Part shown: piece after piece, positions 11,236 to 23,561 of the stretch
Layout: each line of letters opens with the position of its first letter
Numbering within the stretch: position 1 is the stretch's first letter
NCBI GenBank assembly: GCA_001599595.1
Contig: BCHH01000002.1
Location: 2,358,925 to 2,422,924 of the forward strand
DNA: 64,000 nt
Reading direction: 5' to 3'
From: Beverwykella pulmonaria
Lineage: Eukaryota; Ascomycota; Dothideomycetes; Pleosporales; Melanommataceae
Translations under genes and position numbers: made by a program
The notes under the pieces: model-generated
Databases searched by the model: none
The model's input: the letters and a program-made list of their open reading frames with translations, nothing else
Told to the model about the DNA's origin: nothing

Positions 11236-13818
11236 TTACCTTCGAAGACCAGATCCACCACGCTTAACCATAGGCGGCTTAATAACGGCAGACCTCGGCA
11301 TAAGAGTTTTATTTGCGAAAAGCTTATGGGCAAGGGCCTCCTTCGGTTGAATTCGTTTCTCCACGTTCCAGTTGAGAGTCGCGCCGAGGAGGTCAGCAAA
11401 ATCAGTCAGCTCCGTAACACTCGGTCCGCCTTCAGTGATGCCTCGAGCAGCGTCGAAAACACGAGTCTTCAAATCGCGGGTTATTTTTTTCTGTTGTTCA
11501 ATCTTGCGAACAGAAAGCTGAGAAGATGTTAGCTACAAATATGATCGGTTGGAAAAACATACGTTGCCTTGTGGATCCACCTCCCGGCTTATGAACTTGA
11601 GAGGGGGTCCAAGTTCAAAGTTTGCGAGAACACTTGCTGCCTGGCCTTTCCTGAGTAACTTCTCGCTTGGCCATCCAAGGCACTCCAAGAAGGCCTTGAT
11701 CATTTGATTGTTTGACCTGCCCGTGAAGAGAATTTTGCCTGTCCAGAGCTCATATATGGTACATCCAATGGCCCACATATCGATAGCATGACCGTATTCC
11801 ATATCTAGGACGATCTCCGGCGCCCGATAGAACCGGCTGACAAGATATTCGGTACGGTCTATCACGTCCCGCTTATCGGCGGCGGTGCCTAGATCGCAAA
11901 TTTTCACCGACTTCTTGTCATGCGATACCAGAATGTTGTCGGGTTTCAGGTCCAGATGTATGATTTGACAATCCCGCAGGTGCTGGAGGCCGCTGAACAT
12001 CTGGCGAGCATACATTTTAACAGCTTGAAGAGATAGACCATGACCATTTGTGTCTTCCTTCAGAAGATCCCGCAGATTCTTTGCCATGTGCTCGAATACA
12101 ATGCAAAGGTGACCCTTGTGATCGAATGATCCCAGGAGGCGAATAATATGCCGTTTGTCTTGCGGGTCTGTTTCATTCAGTTTGCGCAAAAAGTCCATCT
12201 CTTTTTGACTAGCTTTCCGCATCAGGTCGTTCCTGCGCACGATCTTTATCGCAACCAGTTTGCCCTTCTTTTCGTTGTTTTGGTCATTCACGTCCTCAGC
12301 TTGGGCGACGTTAGCGAATACACCTCGGCCGAGAAGCTTGACCATTCTGTATTGGCCGCCATTGACAAGCTCGTTACTGATAATCTTGTAATATCCATCC
12401 GGATCATCCCAGTTGTCGAGGAGCTTGGCATCAAGCACGGTGCCTTTTGCGGTGTCATTCTCCTGCTCCTCTTCTTCGTTTTCTTCATCTTCGTCGTCGA
12501 AAGCAAACATATCAAAATCCTTCTTCCTCGATTTTGTTGGGGCGGGCTGCTCGACCTTGGGAATGGTAGGTTGAAGTTTGGGATCGGCCTCGTCGTAGGC
12601 GGTAGACGGCAACTCCGATTGTTGAGCCTTGAGGACAGCACGAGCGCGGTCCTCCAGCATGTCTTCGGTCGGATCATAGTTGGCTGCGGAGGGACTGTTT
12701 CCCTCGCTAACCCCGTCCTGTTTATCAATGATCATGACATCTGGGGAGCCTGGCGTAGAGTCCATGTCGGCAAAGCGTGGAGAGTCCGGAGGAGGCGAGT
12801 TGCTGTACTCGGCCTGTCCTGCTGGTGAAGCAACATTCGGTGTAGTGGCCTCCGAAGCATTGTTGATAATTGCCTGTTGACGAAGAAGTGTACTTTTGGC
12901 AGTTCCAGCGGCTTGCTGCGCAGCAATTTCAGCGCGCTTCGCTGCCCACTTACGTTTCTTTTCTTCTCGCGATTCTTCTGAGGGCGCTTTGTCTTCAATC
13001 GCAGGCGCGACGGAATAATCGGGCTCTTCGTCGGCGTTAGTCCTGCTAACATCAGTTAGAGACGCGCGCAGTATTCGTGGGGGGCGGATGACGGACATTT
13101 CAACATCGTTGCTCCGAACGCGGGTCGCGGCCGCGTCGGGCTGCTTCACATCCTTGTCCTGCTTCGCGGAGCCAGAGGCATGTGGCCGATCCCTGTGGCC
13201 ATTTTCAACATGCTGACGGCTGTGGTTGTGTCCTTGATGCACACCGTGAAAGCCCGGCACGGGAATAGGGTGTTCATTGTCAGCATATGAGATGGGTGGG
13301 GGGTAGCGTTGGTCACTAGTATCGGCACGGTCTTTGAGCGCTCCTGCCTGGCGCGGCCCTGCACGAGCATCATCATACTGAAACTTGGGTCGGCGATCGT
13401 CGTGCCTGCTACCATCAGCATGGTATCGTTTGTCCGGCCGAACTAGGCGCGGTGGTGAAGCTTTGCGCTTGCTGTAGGAGATGCGTGAATCATGGCCGCC
13501 GCCGCGGTTGCCCCGGCCGTGTCGGTAGGGCGAAGGAGAGCGATCACGGGTGCGTCTATATGGCGAAGGCGAGCGGGTGGGCTTGCGACGATATGGCGAA
13601 GGCGAGCGGCTCCGAGCGCGATAGTGGTGACCTAGGGGATTCAGCGTCCGTCGACCGCGCGCTGTAGGTTTCTTACTATAGAGATCTGAGGCGCCATCCA
13701 GTCCATGTACCCTGTCTGAGCCGTCAATGGCAGATTCGCGGGAATGGCCGAGCGTGTTGTTTGCCTTGAGCTGTTCGACGACTTCACCGTCGGACGCAGA
13801 GCTTGCGCGCGAGGCCAT
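11236..13818 (-). CDS. PRP4: Serine/threonine protein kinase PRP4
   Basis: Exons 11563-13818 and 11236-11517 (minus strand; 45-nt intron with donor GTATGT and branch GCTAAC) give 845 residues. The N-terminal half is disordered with RS-type repeats (RSPSPYRRK and related) and acidic runs. The C-terminal kinase domain has the glycine loop LLGRGVFANV, VAIKI, the catalytic HLDLKPDN, a DLG magnesium loop instead of DFG, and EYLVSRFYRAPEI, all hallmarks of PRP4 kinases of the CMGC group, which phosphorylate tri-snRNP proteins during spliceosome activation in the nucleus. The second exon carries the last kinase helices (WNVEKRIQPKEAL). The frame is open for 411 nt further upstream, but the ATG at 13818 (MASRASSASDGE) is preferred because the extension is low-complexity. 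The stop TAA overlaps a perfect splice donor (see findings). Confidence 0.93.
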
Positions 13819-15462
13819 CGTGTCGTCCGGTCGCGGCGTCGCGAGTTCTCCTGCAGACAGATGTAACAGGTTACAGGCGTCAGCGCACGTCTTGAGTTGG
13901 GGATAAATGAGTGCCTTTGCACTCCTACTGACTGTGTGTCCCGAGCTGGAGTGCTCCGACGTGCCCTGCCGAAGCGGGGGTGTGAAGGCAAGGGAGCACG
14001 CAGAGAGGAGACAGGCGCAGGCCGTAGTGGTAAGCTGTGAGAGAAGGAGGGGGTTGTGTAAGTGAAGGAATTCTCGCCGTGACTGTTGGTGGGATGCAGC
14101 GTGGAGAGGTGCGATTGTGAGGTTGAAAGTTTCCAGGCTGCGCTTAGCGTCATTGACACGTGGGTAGATCACGTGACTCTTTCTGTGCGAGTGCTCCTTC
14201 TCTGCCTGTGATTCTCCAAGTCCTTGCATCTGATCAATTTTACTCGTCTGCTGGACCTACGAATGAGCAGTGTAGCAACAAATAAAGCGATCAGCAGGAA
14301 AACTAGTAGTCTTGAGTACGTTGCCCGGACTTATCGAATAGACTGCTGGCGACGCGAACGTTTCACCCACAGATACGCTAAGGCTAGCGGATAGGGAGTG
14401 GGCTAAACGTCCACACAGATGTAGCCCATTTGGAGTAAACCTCGGACGTATCTCGGGGTTACAATCATATTCACCTATCGGACATTCCACAATGTGTCAC
14501 TGTGTGAGAAATATCGAATGAGGATCGCATACCGTGGAGAAACAGAGGACTTGTTAGGATCCTGAGCAAGTGGAGCAAATGGTGAAAGAAGGTTAACGCT
14601 CCTAAGAAGTCTCTGCATTGTATTAGCGTTACCGAAAAATTCTAATGCTTGCTCACATGCAATGCCCAGACATTTGAACATGTGCCAGGGCAATGCACTC
14701 GGCTCGTGCAATTCAAGATCACCCATGTAGGAGCCCCCAAGGCTGTGAATAATGAAGGTGTGCAAGCCACAATGATGCAAAGACGACTAAGGTTTCCCAC
14801 ATCTTCGCCAGCCCTGACATACAAATTCTATATGTACACAGCTCTGAAATGAATGCAATGTCAGGGGGGATGTCTTTTAAATACTGGTGCTAAGCCAGCC
14901 CATGGCTCTCAACAGGATAAGGAATTGTATGCCGGTGAACGTGCGAATGCACACTCGAAACTCTTTCGATCATGCAACCCTCTGCCTGCAGCGGATCATA
15001 CCGGAAGATAGCTTATCTGAAGTGGACGTAACGAGAGCTGCCTCTGGCCTGTAATAACAGTCCACGGGTTTGGGCCGTGTTTGAGCGGAAGACAACAATG
15101 AAGCCTGGAGTACCAAGCTAGAAATAGAGAACAGTAACATTTCCAGGTGCAAAGCTCACGCACGTACAACGAGATACACGGCTATCCTTAAAAGTGCGTA
15201 TCAGAGAAAATATGCCCAAGGCAAGAAAACATCCATTTAAGAAGGCTGTCAAAGATAGACAGGGCCAAGATAGCTGAAGTGGCGTATATCAACGTCGGTG
15301 CATGTTTTGGGTGGAGATTTTGAGTTGAATAAAATTGAGGTAAGGAAGATGATGCCCATAAACTCCCAGATAATTATTTGATATTGGTGGAGTGGTGCAA
15401 CCGGAGACCCGATACAATGCGCATGTACATGCCGATCTAGATCAATTCTAGACATCCCGATA

Positions 15463-15506
15463 ACACACACACAGAGGGAGAGAGAGAGAGAAAGAGAAAG
15501 AGACAG
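15463..15506. repeat. Microsatellite (CA)n then (GA)n/(GAAA)n
   Basis: A short ACACACAC run passes into GAGAGA and GAAAGA repeats over about 44 bp. Simple-sequence repeat only. Confidence 0.9.
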
Positions 15507-17246
15507 CGTGCGTTCGTTGCTTTACAAGAAGGAACTCATGGAAGGGAGTTGAGGCCCTGAGGTTGAGTAATCGGGTAGCTGGGCAAACTCAATCATGCAG
15601 TACGGAACTGGAGTAGCTCTTGTCTACAAGCTGACCAGAAAGGGGTAGGTTATGAAGCGACTCTAAACCCAGCACCAATTACTCGGGACAGTATGATGAG
15701 CCGTTGTCCGATAGCACAGGAGATCGGAGTTGGGGCTGTGATGACGCTATGTAAGCTACAAAGGTACATGCAGCCACCAATGAATCTCGCATCTTAAAAG
15801 CGTAGCACGCTTAAATGAGGCTGTACGAAGCTACAGAACTGAAGCTTTGCTCCACATCATGGGACCATTGGCCACGTTTATTTTGAGACGGTGTTACAAT
15901 GTGTCTCAATCTCAATGGAAAACCCAAGGATGTGCTCAGAACAGAGTCAGAGAGCATGATGCGCAGGTACTGACGAGACAACGGAAGGGTGCTAACATTG
16001 CCCTGCTCGAACGGTTTAAAGAAGGCAAATTGCTAGCGCCGTCGACATCATGAGGGGCGAATCCAAGGCCAAGTCAGCATGAAAACGGTGGGCCCATTCC
16101 CCGTCCTTGGGAGGTCGGAAGGCGTGCCTGGAGCTCCAGCAGCCTCGGGATACGTCGAGCTCAACGTCGAGTAAATTTAGTTGGGTATCAGCTAAGATGT
16201 GCGGAGCACGCGATGAATTGCCTGACCTAAATCCAAGGCCACAACCACAATGCTAGTTTGCCGTTTTTTCTCTACCACAGTGTTAGTAAGTAATCTCGCC
16301 TCACAGATGTCTTGGATTTTTGAGCTCCCTAACCTGTACTGGCGAGCAGTGCAAAGTATCTCGTAAGCGGAGATTCTGTATGCTATTAGAGTAGATTCAC
16401 AGACTTCAAGTCTCCACCATATATTCGTGCAACTTCTTTCACTGTCTTTGGCCAATCATGAATAGCGTTTGGTTGTCATGGGGCATTTGCGGCTAGATGG
16501 GGAATAGGAGAAAGGATAGATAATTTGGGCTAGTGGACGCAAATGACGGGAGACGGGCCGATTGGCCGAGTGTCATGAAAAGCCGTTGATAGACCCGGGC
16601 ACCAGTCTTGCTTTGCAGACAGGTACAGTTGAGCACGAAAATGTCAAGACGCAGTCGTCGGACCTACTCCTAGAAGTGGATACATGAGAACCCAGGCAGC
16701 ATGTGGTGACTGCGACAGTACGTGCTACAGTACGTATTACGGTGTTGCGATACTCTAAACGCGGCTGAAGCAGCGAGAATATGACTTGAAGCTCCGTCTT
16801 GCTCTGGCAAGGTGGCGTGGTGAGGTTGTGGTTGTGCGAAACCGACGATCGAGATAGTCTGCCAAACTCAAAAAAAACGTCATGAGACCTCAGGCGGGAG
16901 GCTTCCAGATCGCGCTCTGGACAGCGCATCGCCATTGGAACAAGGGAGCTCGATCATCAAGCTGAGACACCATGTATCGGACCGACTGAACATTGCCATC
17001 TTGCCGATTTCGGCCTACGACACCCGTATGGTCAGAAGGGGGGGCTCCTGGGTGACAAGTTGGTAGAGCGGCGGCGCGCCCTTTTCAGGGTCTAGATCGC
17101 GGCTGTGTTGAGAGTTGCCCGAAGGCATATCCATCTTTCGCCCGCTGCCGCATGTCAGTTCGCAAAGTTTGAATCGTAGCGCCATAACCAACAACGTCAG
17201 CACAGTCCTTCAAAGGCCTGCTATAGCTATTCCGGTCTGTCCAATG

Positions 17247-17330
17247 CGAGAGAAGAGAGATGAAAGATGAGAGATGAGAGGCGAGAGATGAGAGAAGAGT
17301 GAAGCGTGAAGAGAGAAGAGAGAAGAGAGA
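17247..17330. repeat. Purine-rich GAGA/GATGAGA simple repeat
   Basis: An almost pure purine strand of about 84 bp built from GAGAGATGA, GAGAAGA and similar units. It could form triplex DNA or bind a GAGA-type factor, but nothing beyond composition shows this. Confidence 0.85.
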
Positions 17331-18654
17331 CGTCGAACGGCCTCGGTGCAGGGGCGCCCAGACCCTTGACGACTGGCTGACAGTGTGCGTCAGGTAAAGG
17401 CTGGGAAATCCAAAGGCAAAGTATCCCAGCTCCTAAACCAGCAAATCTTGTTGAATCTGATCTCAGTCTGGGTCTTGGCTGTAGTCCGCTAACTACTAGA
17501 TCCGACCTGTGTCCGCCTCCTCTCTGTTTAGGTGAGCGACGCATTTGAAACCCCGTTCCAGCTCATGGTTCTTGTTAGTGGCCTTACAAAAGGGCTAGCC
17601 AAGCTTAATGGGTTCCTGGTAAGTAGCCCTCTAGCAAACAATATAGAAAGTAAATTCCCGAGACGCAGGGCAGACGGACCCCAGGGTCTCAACGTCTCGA
17701 CTCCTTTCGTCATCCCCACCCGGGTACCTATAGCCCTCTGTCTAATAGCCTGACAAGAGACATGATCGCACTCATGCCTTCTGAATCTGCAAATTCATCT
17801 CCAGGTTAGTCATCTCCATGGCAAAGAGCTTACTTGGTCGCTGAATATCATCTTAGGGGTGAACTATTGGTGTAGCAGCAGCCTACCAAATGGATCGGAC
17901 ATATCACCACAGGAAAGCATGAATCCTCGGATGATGCGCCGCGCTTCGGAGGCCGTGATTCCCTCGCACATGTTCCATAGGTAGGTCGGATTTCGCTTTC
18001 CTATTATCGTGTGCTCTCGAACTTTGTCTTTGCTCTCTCTCCGCATACGAATCGCCTAGGTATTAAGCGAAGCCGCCGACTCTCCTCTCAGTCTCCGCGC
18101 AGCCCTTCGCGATACACGATCTGCTCTGTTTTCGGATTGCTACAAGCAGATGACCTCCTACGGCATGTTCGACACAATGGCCAAAATAGACCCTTCTGCA
18201 CTCCGGAAAAGTTCTCCGTCCAATACCATAGCGGTGGGATATCAACAAGGATCGGCAGGAAATCGTGAGCCAGTCCAAAAATGAAGCAACACACCATCTT
18301 GGCCACCGGAGCGATACTATGAGGAGGGTGCTCTCATCTTGCAATCGTGGCATCTTCCAGAAGGCGGCATTGCATCCCTCCTCCTCTTTGTGCTGCCAGC
18401 TGTATCTCGACGCCTCTGGCCAAGACATCGGCAACCTTCTCGGGCACCTGGAACCCTGCGTATTGATCCGCCTTATTCCGGGTAACTTTGAACAAACCAA
18501 GCCATGACCAACTGGAATACACTACTTTCTTGCCGAAGCGGGGCTGAAAAGAGCCGAGAGGTTTGAACGCTTATCGGGACGCATCGATGAACACCAGAGA
18601 GGATAAAAAGCAGAAACTCAACGAAAGTTATCATACGAGCCAGAATCTAGCTGA

Positions 18655-20308
18655 CAAGACAACAGCAGCCAGGAACCCAACTCTTGGAATCAGAGCCTGG
18701 GCCCTTTCCACCTCGACACATCACGCTCAACTCTTGTAATCAGACCACAATCGTCATCGGCATCGGCATCGGCAGCGAACGCGGCCCACAAGGCTCCTCT
18801 GGCCCCAAAACAGGGCCTTGCGGGCTGTTTTGCAGGCTCACGATCTCAGTACCAGTCACCGATCTCAGGCACGTATGCCTTGCGGACTCCTCGCGGGAAG
18901 ATTACCTCCATCGCTTGTGAAAGTTGCAGGAAGCGCAAGTCCAAGGTACGTAGTGATCGTTTAGATGGCCGTGAGACTTGGTTCCTAACCATCTTCCCTA
19001 GTGCGATGGCGTCAGACCAAAGTGCAACACCTGTCAGTCCAAAAATCTTTCATGTGTGTATGATGTGGCCGAAGATGGAAAGACCACAACACAGTTGCGT
19101 GCTCATGTCAGGCGACTGGCAAAGGAGCTGGATGACATGAAATCGATTGTATCCTTGTTGGCCATGGCGCCAGACCGGGCAACGGCTGCCAATTGGGCGA
19201 GCGAGTTGGAGAAGAACGGGTTCGCACATCACACGGCTGAAGAGATCAAAAAATCCCTTCAGGTGAGTATGCCTCCTGATATTGCAATGGGCCCTTTGGA
19301 CCTTTGACTCATTTGATCAAGAATGTCCATGACCAACACCACCAAGCCCCGGAACAAGAGTCATTGGGAATTCCCGGAAGCGAGACATATTCACGGCCAG
19401 CACAAAGCCTGACGGCCTCATCGTATGGCGGATCATCTCGCGATGAAAGGTAAAGAATCAAACATCGCATAAGATGGGAAGATGACACTAACACGTACAA
19501 GCAGCCGAGAGCATAGCCAGTCGTCATTAGGCTTTCAGTCCAGCAATGCAATTGACGGAGCGGCGCCACTCATCTTCGATGCCTCGAGCGAACTGGGCAA
19601 ATTCAGTTTCGACTGTGGCTTTTACCGCAGGACAAAACGAGAATTGCTTGCAAATGGATGGGACGAGGAACAAATATTTGGAAGACACGAGATAGACGTC
19701 GAAATTATTCTGCTGGGTTTCATGGACCCTCAAGATGGGCAGCTGGTACCTACCTGGTCGTCTCGATCGGTCAATAAGCTTCTCCAGACAGGGCCTGTAC
19801 CACTCCGGCTGGCTTTGGCGTTTCTCTTGACCAAAATGATGCGTGTAGGTCCTTGGGTTGAAGTCATGCGTCGCCTTTGTGCTGATCCGTTCCAGTGGCT
19901 CATTTGGCCAACCGTCGAGAATATGAATGCTATGCCTGAATGGTTGATGCCTCTTGCCAGGCAGGACTGTTCACCATTTGACATCCTGGTCGATATTCTC
20001 CCCTGGTAAGGGTTGGCCCGTGGTTCTTTTCCTATACCGCAATAACTAATCTTATCAGGCCGGAGCTTCGTCGGTATCTTTATCAGCACCCTGGGGAATA
20101 TCCTGTGGGCTCTTTCGTCGGATTCGTCGGATTTACCTGGATGTATGCCGATGATGCTTGCCACTATTGGGATATAGAATCTGGCTGCACGCGGATGACC
20201 CCACTGTTTGAGAATCACGTCAGTGATCTCAACAGCTGGACAATGGATGCCAAAGCCTTGGAGGTCATGCCTCAACTCGAGGGCATGGTGCCCATAAGAC
20301 ATGAATAG
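18655..20308 (+). CDS. Zn2Cys6 transcription factor with DUF3425 domain (start unresolved)
   Basis: Exons: up to 18945, 19002-19262, 19322-19449, 19505-20005, 20059-20308 (introns of 53-59 nt). The first joint completes a Zn2Cys6 cluster: C-x2-C-x6-C in IACESCRKRKSKCDG followed by PKC, NTC and SCVYD, giving six cysteines, then a short leucine/basic helix (LRAHVRRLAKELDDMKSIV) that could dimerise. The C-terminal half matches the DUF3425 domain (LLGFMDP; PFDILVDILPW; WPELRRYLYQHP) common in ascomycete regulators. The zinc-cluster frame is open back to a TGA at 18652-18654 but has no ATG in between, so the true start lies in an unseen upstream exon or has been lost. The acceptor at 19501-19504 is a NAGNAG site. 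Target genes are unknown. Confidence 0.8.
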
Positions 20309-21941
20309 ATGTTGACGGAATTTAGCCAGTGTTGTCCTTTTTGATGAAGCGGTTTTGGCATACTATGTCGTCTCGTGGGGGGCGTTTGCTCTTGCGGTGG
20401 AATCGGAATGGGGTATGGGCACGAGGGATTTTGGTTTCCCTGTACAATAGTGTAACGAGAACAAAAAGCACAACAGAATTTCTATTGTCAGGAGCACGAG
20501 CGGAGAGGTCGTAATATAGTATTGTCTCAGCTACCCCTGCCACGGGAATAACCGTCATGGCGCGATCGTAGCGGGCGGAAGAGAACATCCGACATGTTAT
20601 CCTCCTTCGCATCGATCCCGCTAAGAGCCGCCTCACCACTTCACGATTGCATCCCAGCCATACATCACAGGTTCCGATTCCGATTCTGATCTAGGCGTGT
20701 TGTATAATTGGCTTCTCGACGCCTTGTGCGGCTCAAGCGCTCCTTAGTGCAGTCGTGCTGTGCCCTAGCGATCATCTAATTTTTAAGAAAGTGCTTAATC
20801 CTTCGAACGGACAGCTAATTAGTGCCGATGTGCATACCGACAGACATCCATGCACCGATAGCAAGGGTAGAAAGTATTCCGAGCAGCCTTCTTTTCATCT
20901 CTGCCAAGAATATTCAGAGCTTTCAGCTGACGAGATTTTGAACTTCACCTAGCGCCAGAGCAATAACGCTCGGTTTTGTCTGAGGTGCACTTTGGTCTAA
21001 TTGCTCTTCACATCGGCAATATCCTCTAGAACACCAATGATCCGGGAGGAGAAACATACCGGCTTCTTTGCTCCTATCAGTCACATCAACCCTCGAGCAC
21101 AGCTTACGATCTTGTAATATTATGCTTCAATCGATCAAATCTCGCCTATCGGATCTGCATCTCTGCATCCGCTCGGAGCAGATTCCGGAAAGCGGGAGCT
21201 ATGTGTGTTTTGACTCGTATCTTCGTGTATAGCTTCCTAGGACATGGCTATTTGAAATGCTCATTAGCACAGGACCAGGTTGATTCTCTTGACGTTATTG
21301 TGGGACTACTTACGGAACAACCAGTTCACTGGGTTGTTGCAGTTCTACCAGCCCCAAGAGTATCATGAATTTATCAATGGAAGGTAGAATCCCCAGTCCT
21401 TCCATGGCTCCCGTACACAACGGCCACGTCCCTTCCTTTCCTACTTCCAGATAGCTAAACTCCAGTTCAACCTCACGGCGTTACTTCCAACTCGTTGCCC
21501 TCACTCAAACACTAAACCACTTAGCTTATACAGTAGTGAACTAAGCTTAATCTTCATATTCCAGGGCTTATGGACCTCTACTCTTAGATTTAGCTCTTCA
21601 CTCTTCAAACTGTACACTTCACTCTTCGTCCTACAAGTTCCGGCATGACAAACAGAATATAAATGGATACTGGAGTGAATTGAATATCAAGCAGGTATAA
21701 AACGGAAAGAGGTATCATGACGCATAAACAAAGGAACCTGCGGAAATAATGGGAAGAAATGTACAGGAAGTGTGAGGGCATCACCACCAAAGCCCTGTGA
21801 CACAATCCACTCTAGACATCATCGCGACACGAAAGAAAAATTGGAACAAGGACCAGTGTAGAGAAGACCCGCTCCGCCCACACCACGTCCGTTCCACATT
21901 TTGTACAAATGCAGCACGCAGAGTACCCGTAGCCCAATCTC
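20309..21941. other. Intergenic region, 1.6 kb
   Basis: Between the 3' ends of two convergent genes. Nothing coding, no repeat and no RNA gene was recognised. The segment 21,600-21,941 is probably the 3' UTR of the following minus-strand gene. Confidence 0.45.
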
Positions 21942-23561
21942 TCACCGCGTGACCCTTCGAATCCAAATCGCGCTCTCACTCCCAGGATCTGCGTTCTCCC
22001 GTTTCCTGTACGCGCGATGCAACCGCAACCCAACGTCGTGCTCTTCTCTTCGGATCTCGGCCAACTCATCTTCAAACTCTTTCTTGCGTCTATCGACCAA
22101 TCTCATTCTCTTGAAGTCGGTAATTAGTGGATTTGGCGGCGCCATGTTGTTCAGATCTTGGAGGAGGCGGAAGACATTGGAACGCCTTATCCGCAGGTCT
22201 TCCATCTGGGCTTCGAGGGTGTCGATGTGATCGGCAGCGGAGATCTCTGTTGGGGGACGCGGGAGCGCTTTGTGTGTATTGGTGGAGAAAGTCGAGTCTG
22301 GTCGCGGAGACGGAGGATCAATGCTCATGGTGGCGGTGGATACCGGCTTGCGGGTCGGGACCTTGTCAGAAGTAGCAATAGGGCGGCGACGGTTAAGAAT
22401 TGATGAGGCAGGGAGTGGCTCAGCCGGAACTCTAGAGGCGGGCAACGGTGGGGGTGGTGAGGGTGGCGGAGACTGTTGGTATGTGGTGCTAGTATTATAT
22501 GTAGTCCAGGAGAAGCGACTGGTTGGCCCGTTGTCTTTACTCGAAGTCGATGCGGGAGTGCTCTCAATCGATTTCCTTGCTACCTTGGCGTTTGATGGAG
22601 TCGAATACTGTTGCGAGGAGAAGGCGTTTGATTCTGGTTGCTCATTCGTTGCGGTAGTCAGTGGCGGCTGTTTGTTTGTTGGCGTTATTGGACTCGGGTA
22701 CGAACTGAAGGCCTGATTTTCCGGGTTATGCGGCGATGTGGGAGAAGCAAGGCTTCTAGGAGGGGAGTTTCTCCCGACTTTGAGCGGAACAATGGGTTTA
22801 ATGGGGTTCTCATGCGTGTCAAACCCGCCGAGGTCGTTCCGTCCTTCTGCGACGGGTGTGGTATCAGCCGCAACGGGGACTCGTTTAACAGTAGCCGGAA
22901 GCGAATTTGACGCATTTGGATCAGACCCCGGAACCGTTTTGGGCTCTATCTTCCTTGGGAAGTTCAGCGGCTGCTTTGAACGCTTGTCTTTGAAGGGCTT
23001 CACGATTTCCGCGCGTCCAGTTGTGCGATCCCACGGTTGTGGGGCCTTCGCAGTGGGAACAGCAGCTGTGGGTGAGCGACCCGGACGATCGCCAAATGTT
23101 GTGTTCTTTTTTGGGACATCTTGCGGGCCGCTTACTGAAACGTGATACCCCATCGGCGCCCGGTTAGACGGTGGGGAAAGGGCCTCTTTTGCAAAAGTCA
23201 GTGGACTGACTTGTCCGGGTCGCCCTCCATTACTGGACGTCGGTTCGCCTGAATACTCGTCCCATCGGACCTTGCTGTTGGGTGCTACTTTTCCTCCCCA
23301 GAATTTTTGCGTGCTAGCTGGTACTTCGTCCCTTATGCCTGGTGGAGCCTTACGGAGGACGGGAATGTTGCTACTCGCGCGGGGCGCACCAGTGTTCCGA
23401 CCTCGGTTTTCATCCACAGGTGATACATCACGCATCGAGCGAAAGCGACGAGGTTGTTCTCGACCCGGTTGTTGCTGTTGGTCTGGTTCCGGAGAGCTAG
23501 GTGGCGAGACGTCCGCGAAACCGGAGTGATCGTGAGCCGCAGGTTCAAAGTTGGATCTCAT
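21942..23561 (-). CDS. Conserved fungal coiled-coil protein, 539 aa
   Basis: One long frame from an ATG at 23561. Residues 1-440 are Pro/Ser/Thr-rich and disordered (PPSPPPPLP, many SP and TP sites), while the C-terminal 90 residues form a charged helical segment beginning at HIDTLEAQMEDLRIRRSNVF and running through LVDRRKKEFEDELAEIRREE, a probable coiled coil. The ordered C-terminus with a long phosphorylatable N-terminus recalls scaffold or cell-polarity proteins, but I cannot name the family. The N-terminal MRSNFEP with VSPPSSPE suggests this start is right. No introns are needed. Confidence 0.75.
   Translation of the reverse strand: MRSNFEPAAHDHSGFADVSPPSSPEPDQQQQPGREQPRRFRSMRDVSPVDENRGRNTGAPRASSNIPVLRKAPPGIRDEVPASTQKFWGGKVAPNSKVRWDEYSGEPTSSNGGRPGQVSPLTFAKEALSPPSNRAPMGYHVSVSGPQDVPKKNTTFGDRPGRSPTAAVPTAKAPQPWDRTTGRAEIVKPFKDKRSKQPLNFPRKIEPKTVPGSDPNASNSLPATVKRVPVAADTTPVAEGRNDLGGFDTHENPIKPIVPLKVGRNSPPRSLASPTSPHNPENQAFSSYPSPITPTNKQPPLTTATNEQPESNAFSSQQYSTPSNAKVARKSIESTPASTSSKDNGPTSRFSWTTYNTSTTYQQSPPPSPPPPLPASRVPAEPLPASSILNRRRPIATSDKVPTRKPVSTATMSIDPPSPRPDSTFSTNTHKALPRPPTEISAADHIDTLEAQMEDLRIRRSNVFRLLQDLNNMAPPNPLITDFKRMRLVDRRKKEFEDELAEIRREEHDVGLRLHRAYRKRENADPGSESAIWIRRVTR

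Larger units (their letters stand above)
13819..18654. other. Gene-poor stretch of 4.8 kb
   Basis: Includes the PRP4 promoter and 5' UTR at its left end. I find no gene I can support: the short frames lack introns, motifs or codon bias. Two simple-sequence tracts lie within it (15,463-15,506 and 17,247-17,330). Around 17,860-18,500 there are several medium frames on the minus strand that could be eroded exons, but I recognise no family. Confidence 0.45.

Noticed and set aside
12148..12828. 226-codon plus-strand frame
   Set aside because: Antisense of the PRP4 coding exon.
13819..14229. 137-codon N-terminal extension of PRP4
   Set aside because: Composition differs from the protein and contains the likely 5' UTR; ATG at 13,818 fits the known start style of PRP4 kinases.
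18063..18500. 145-codon minus-strand frame near the zinc-cluster gene
   Set aside because: Considered as eroded exons of an unknown gene, but no motif or consistent splice set could be found.
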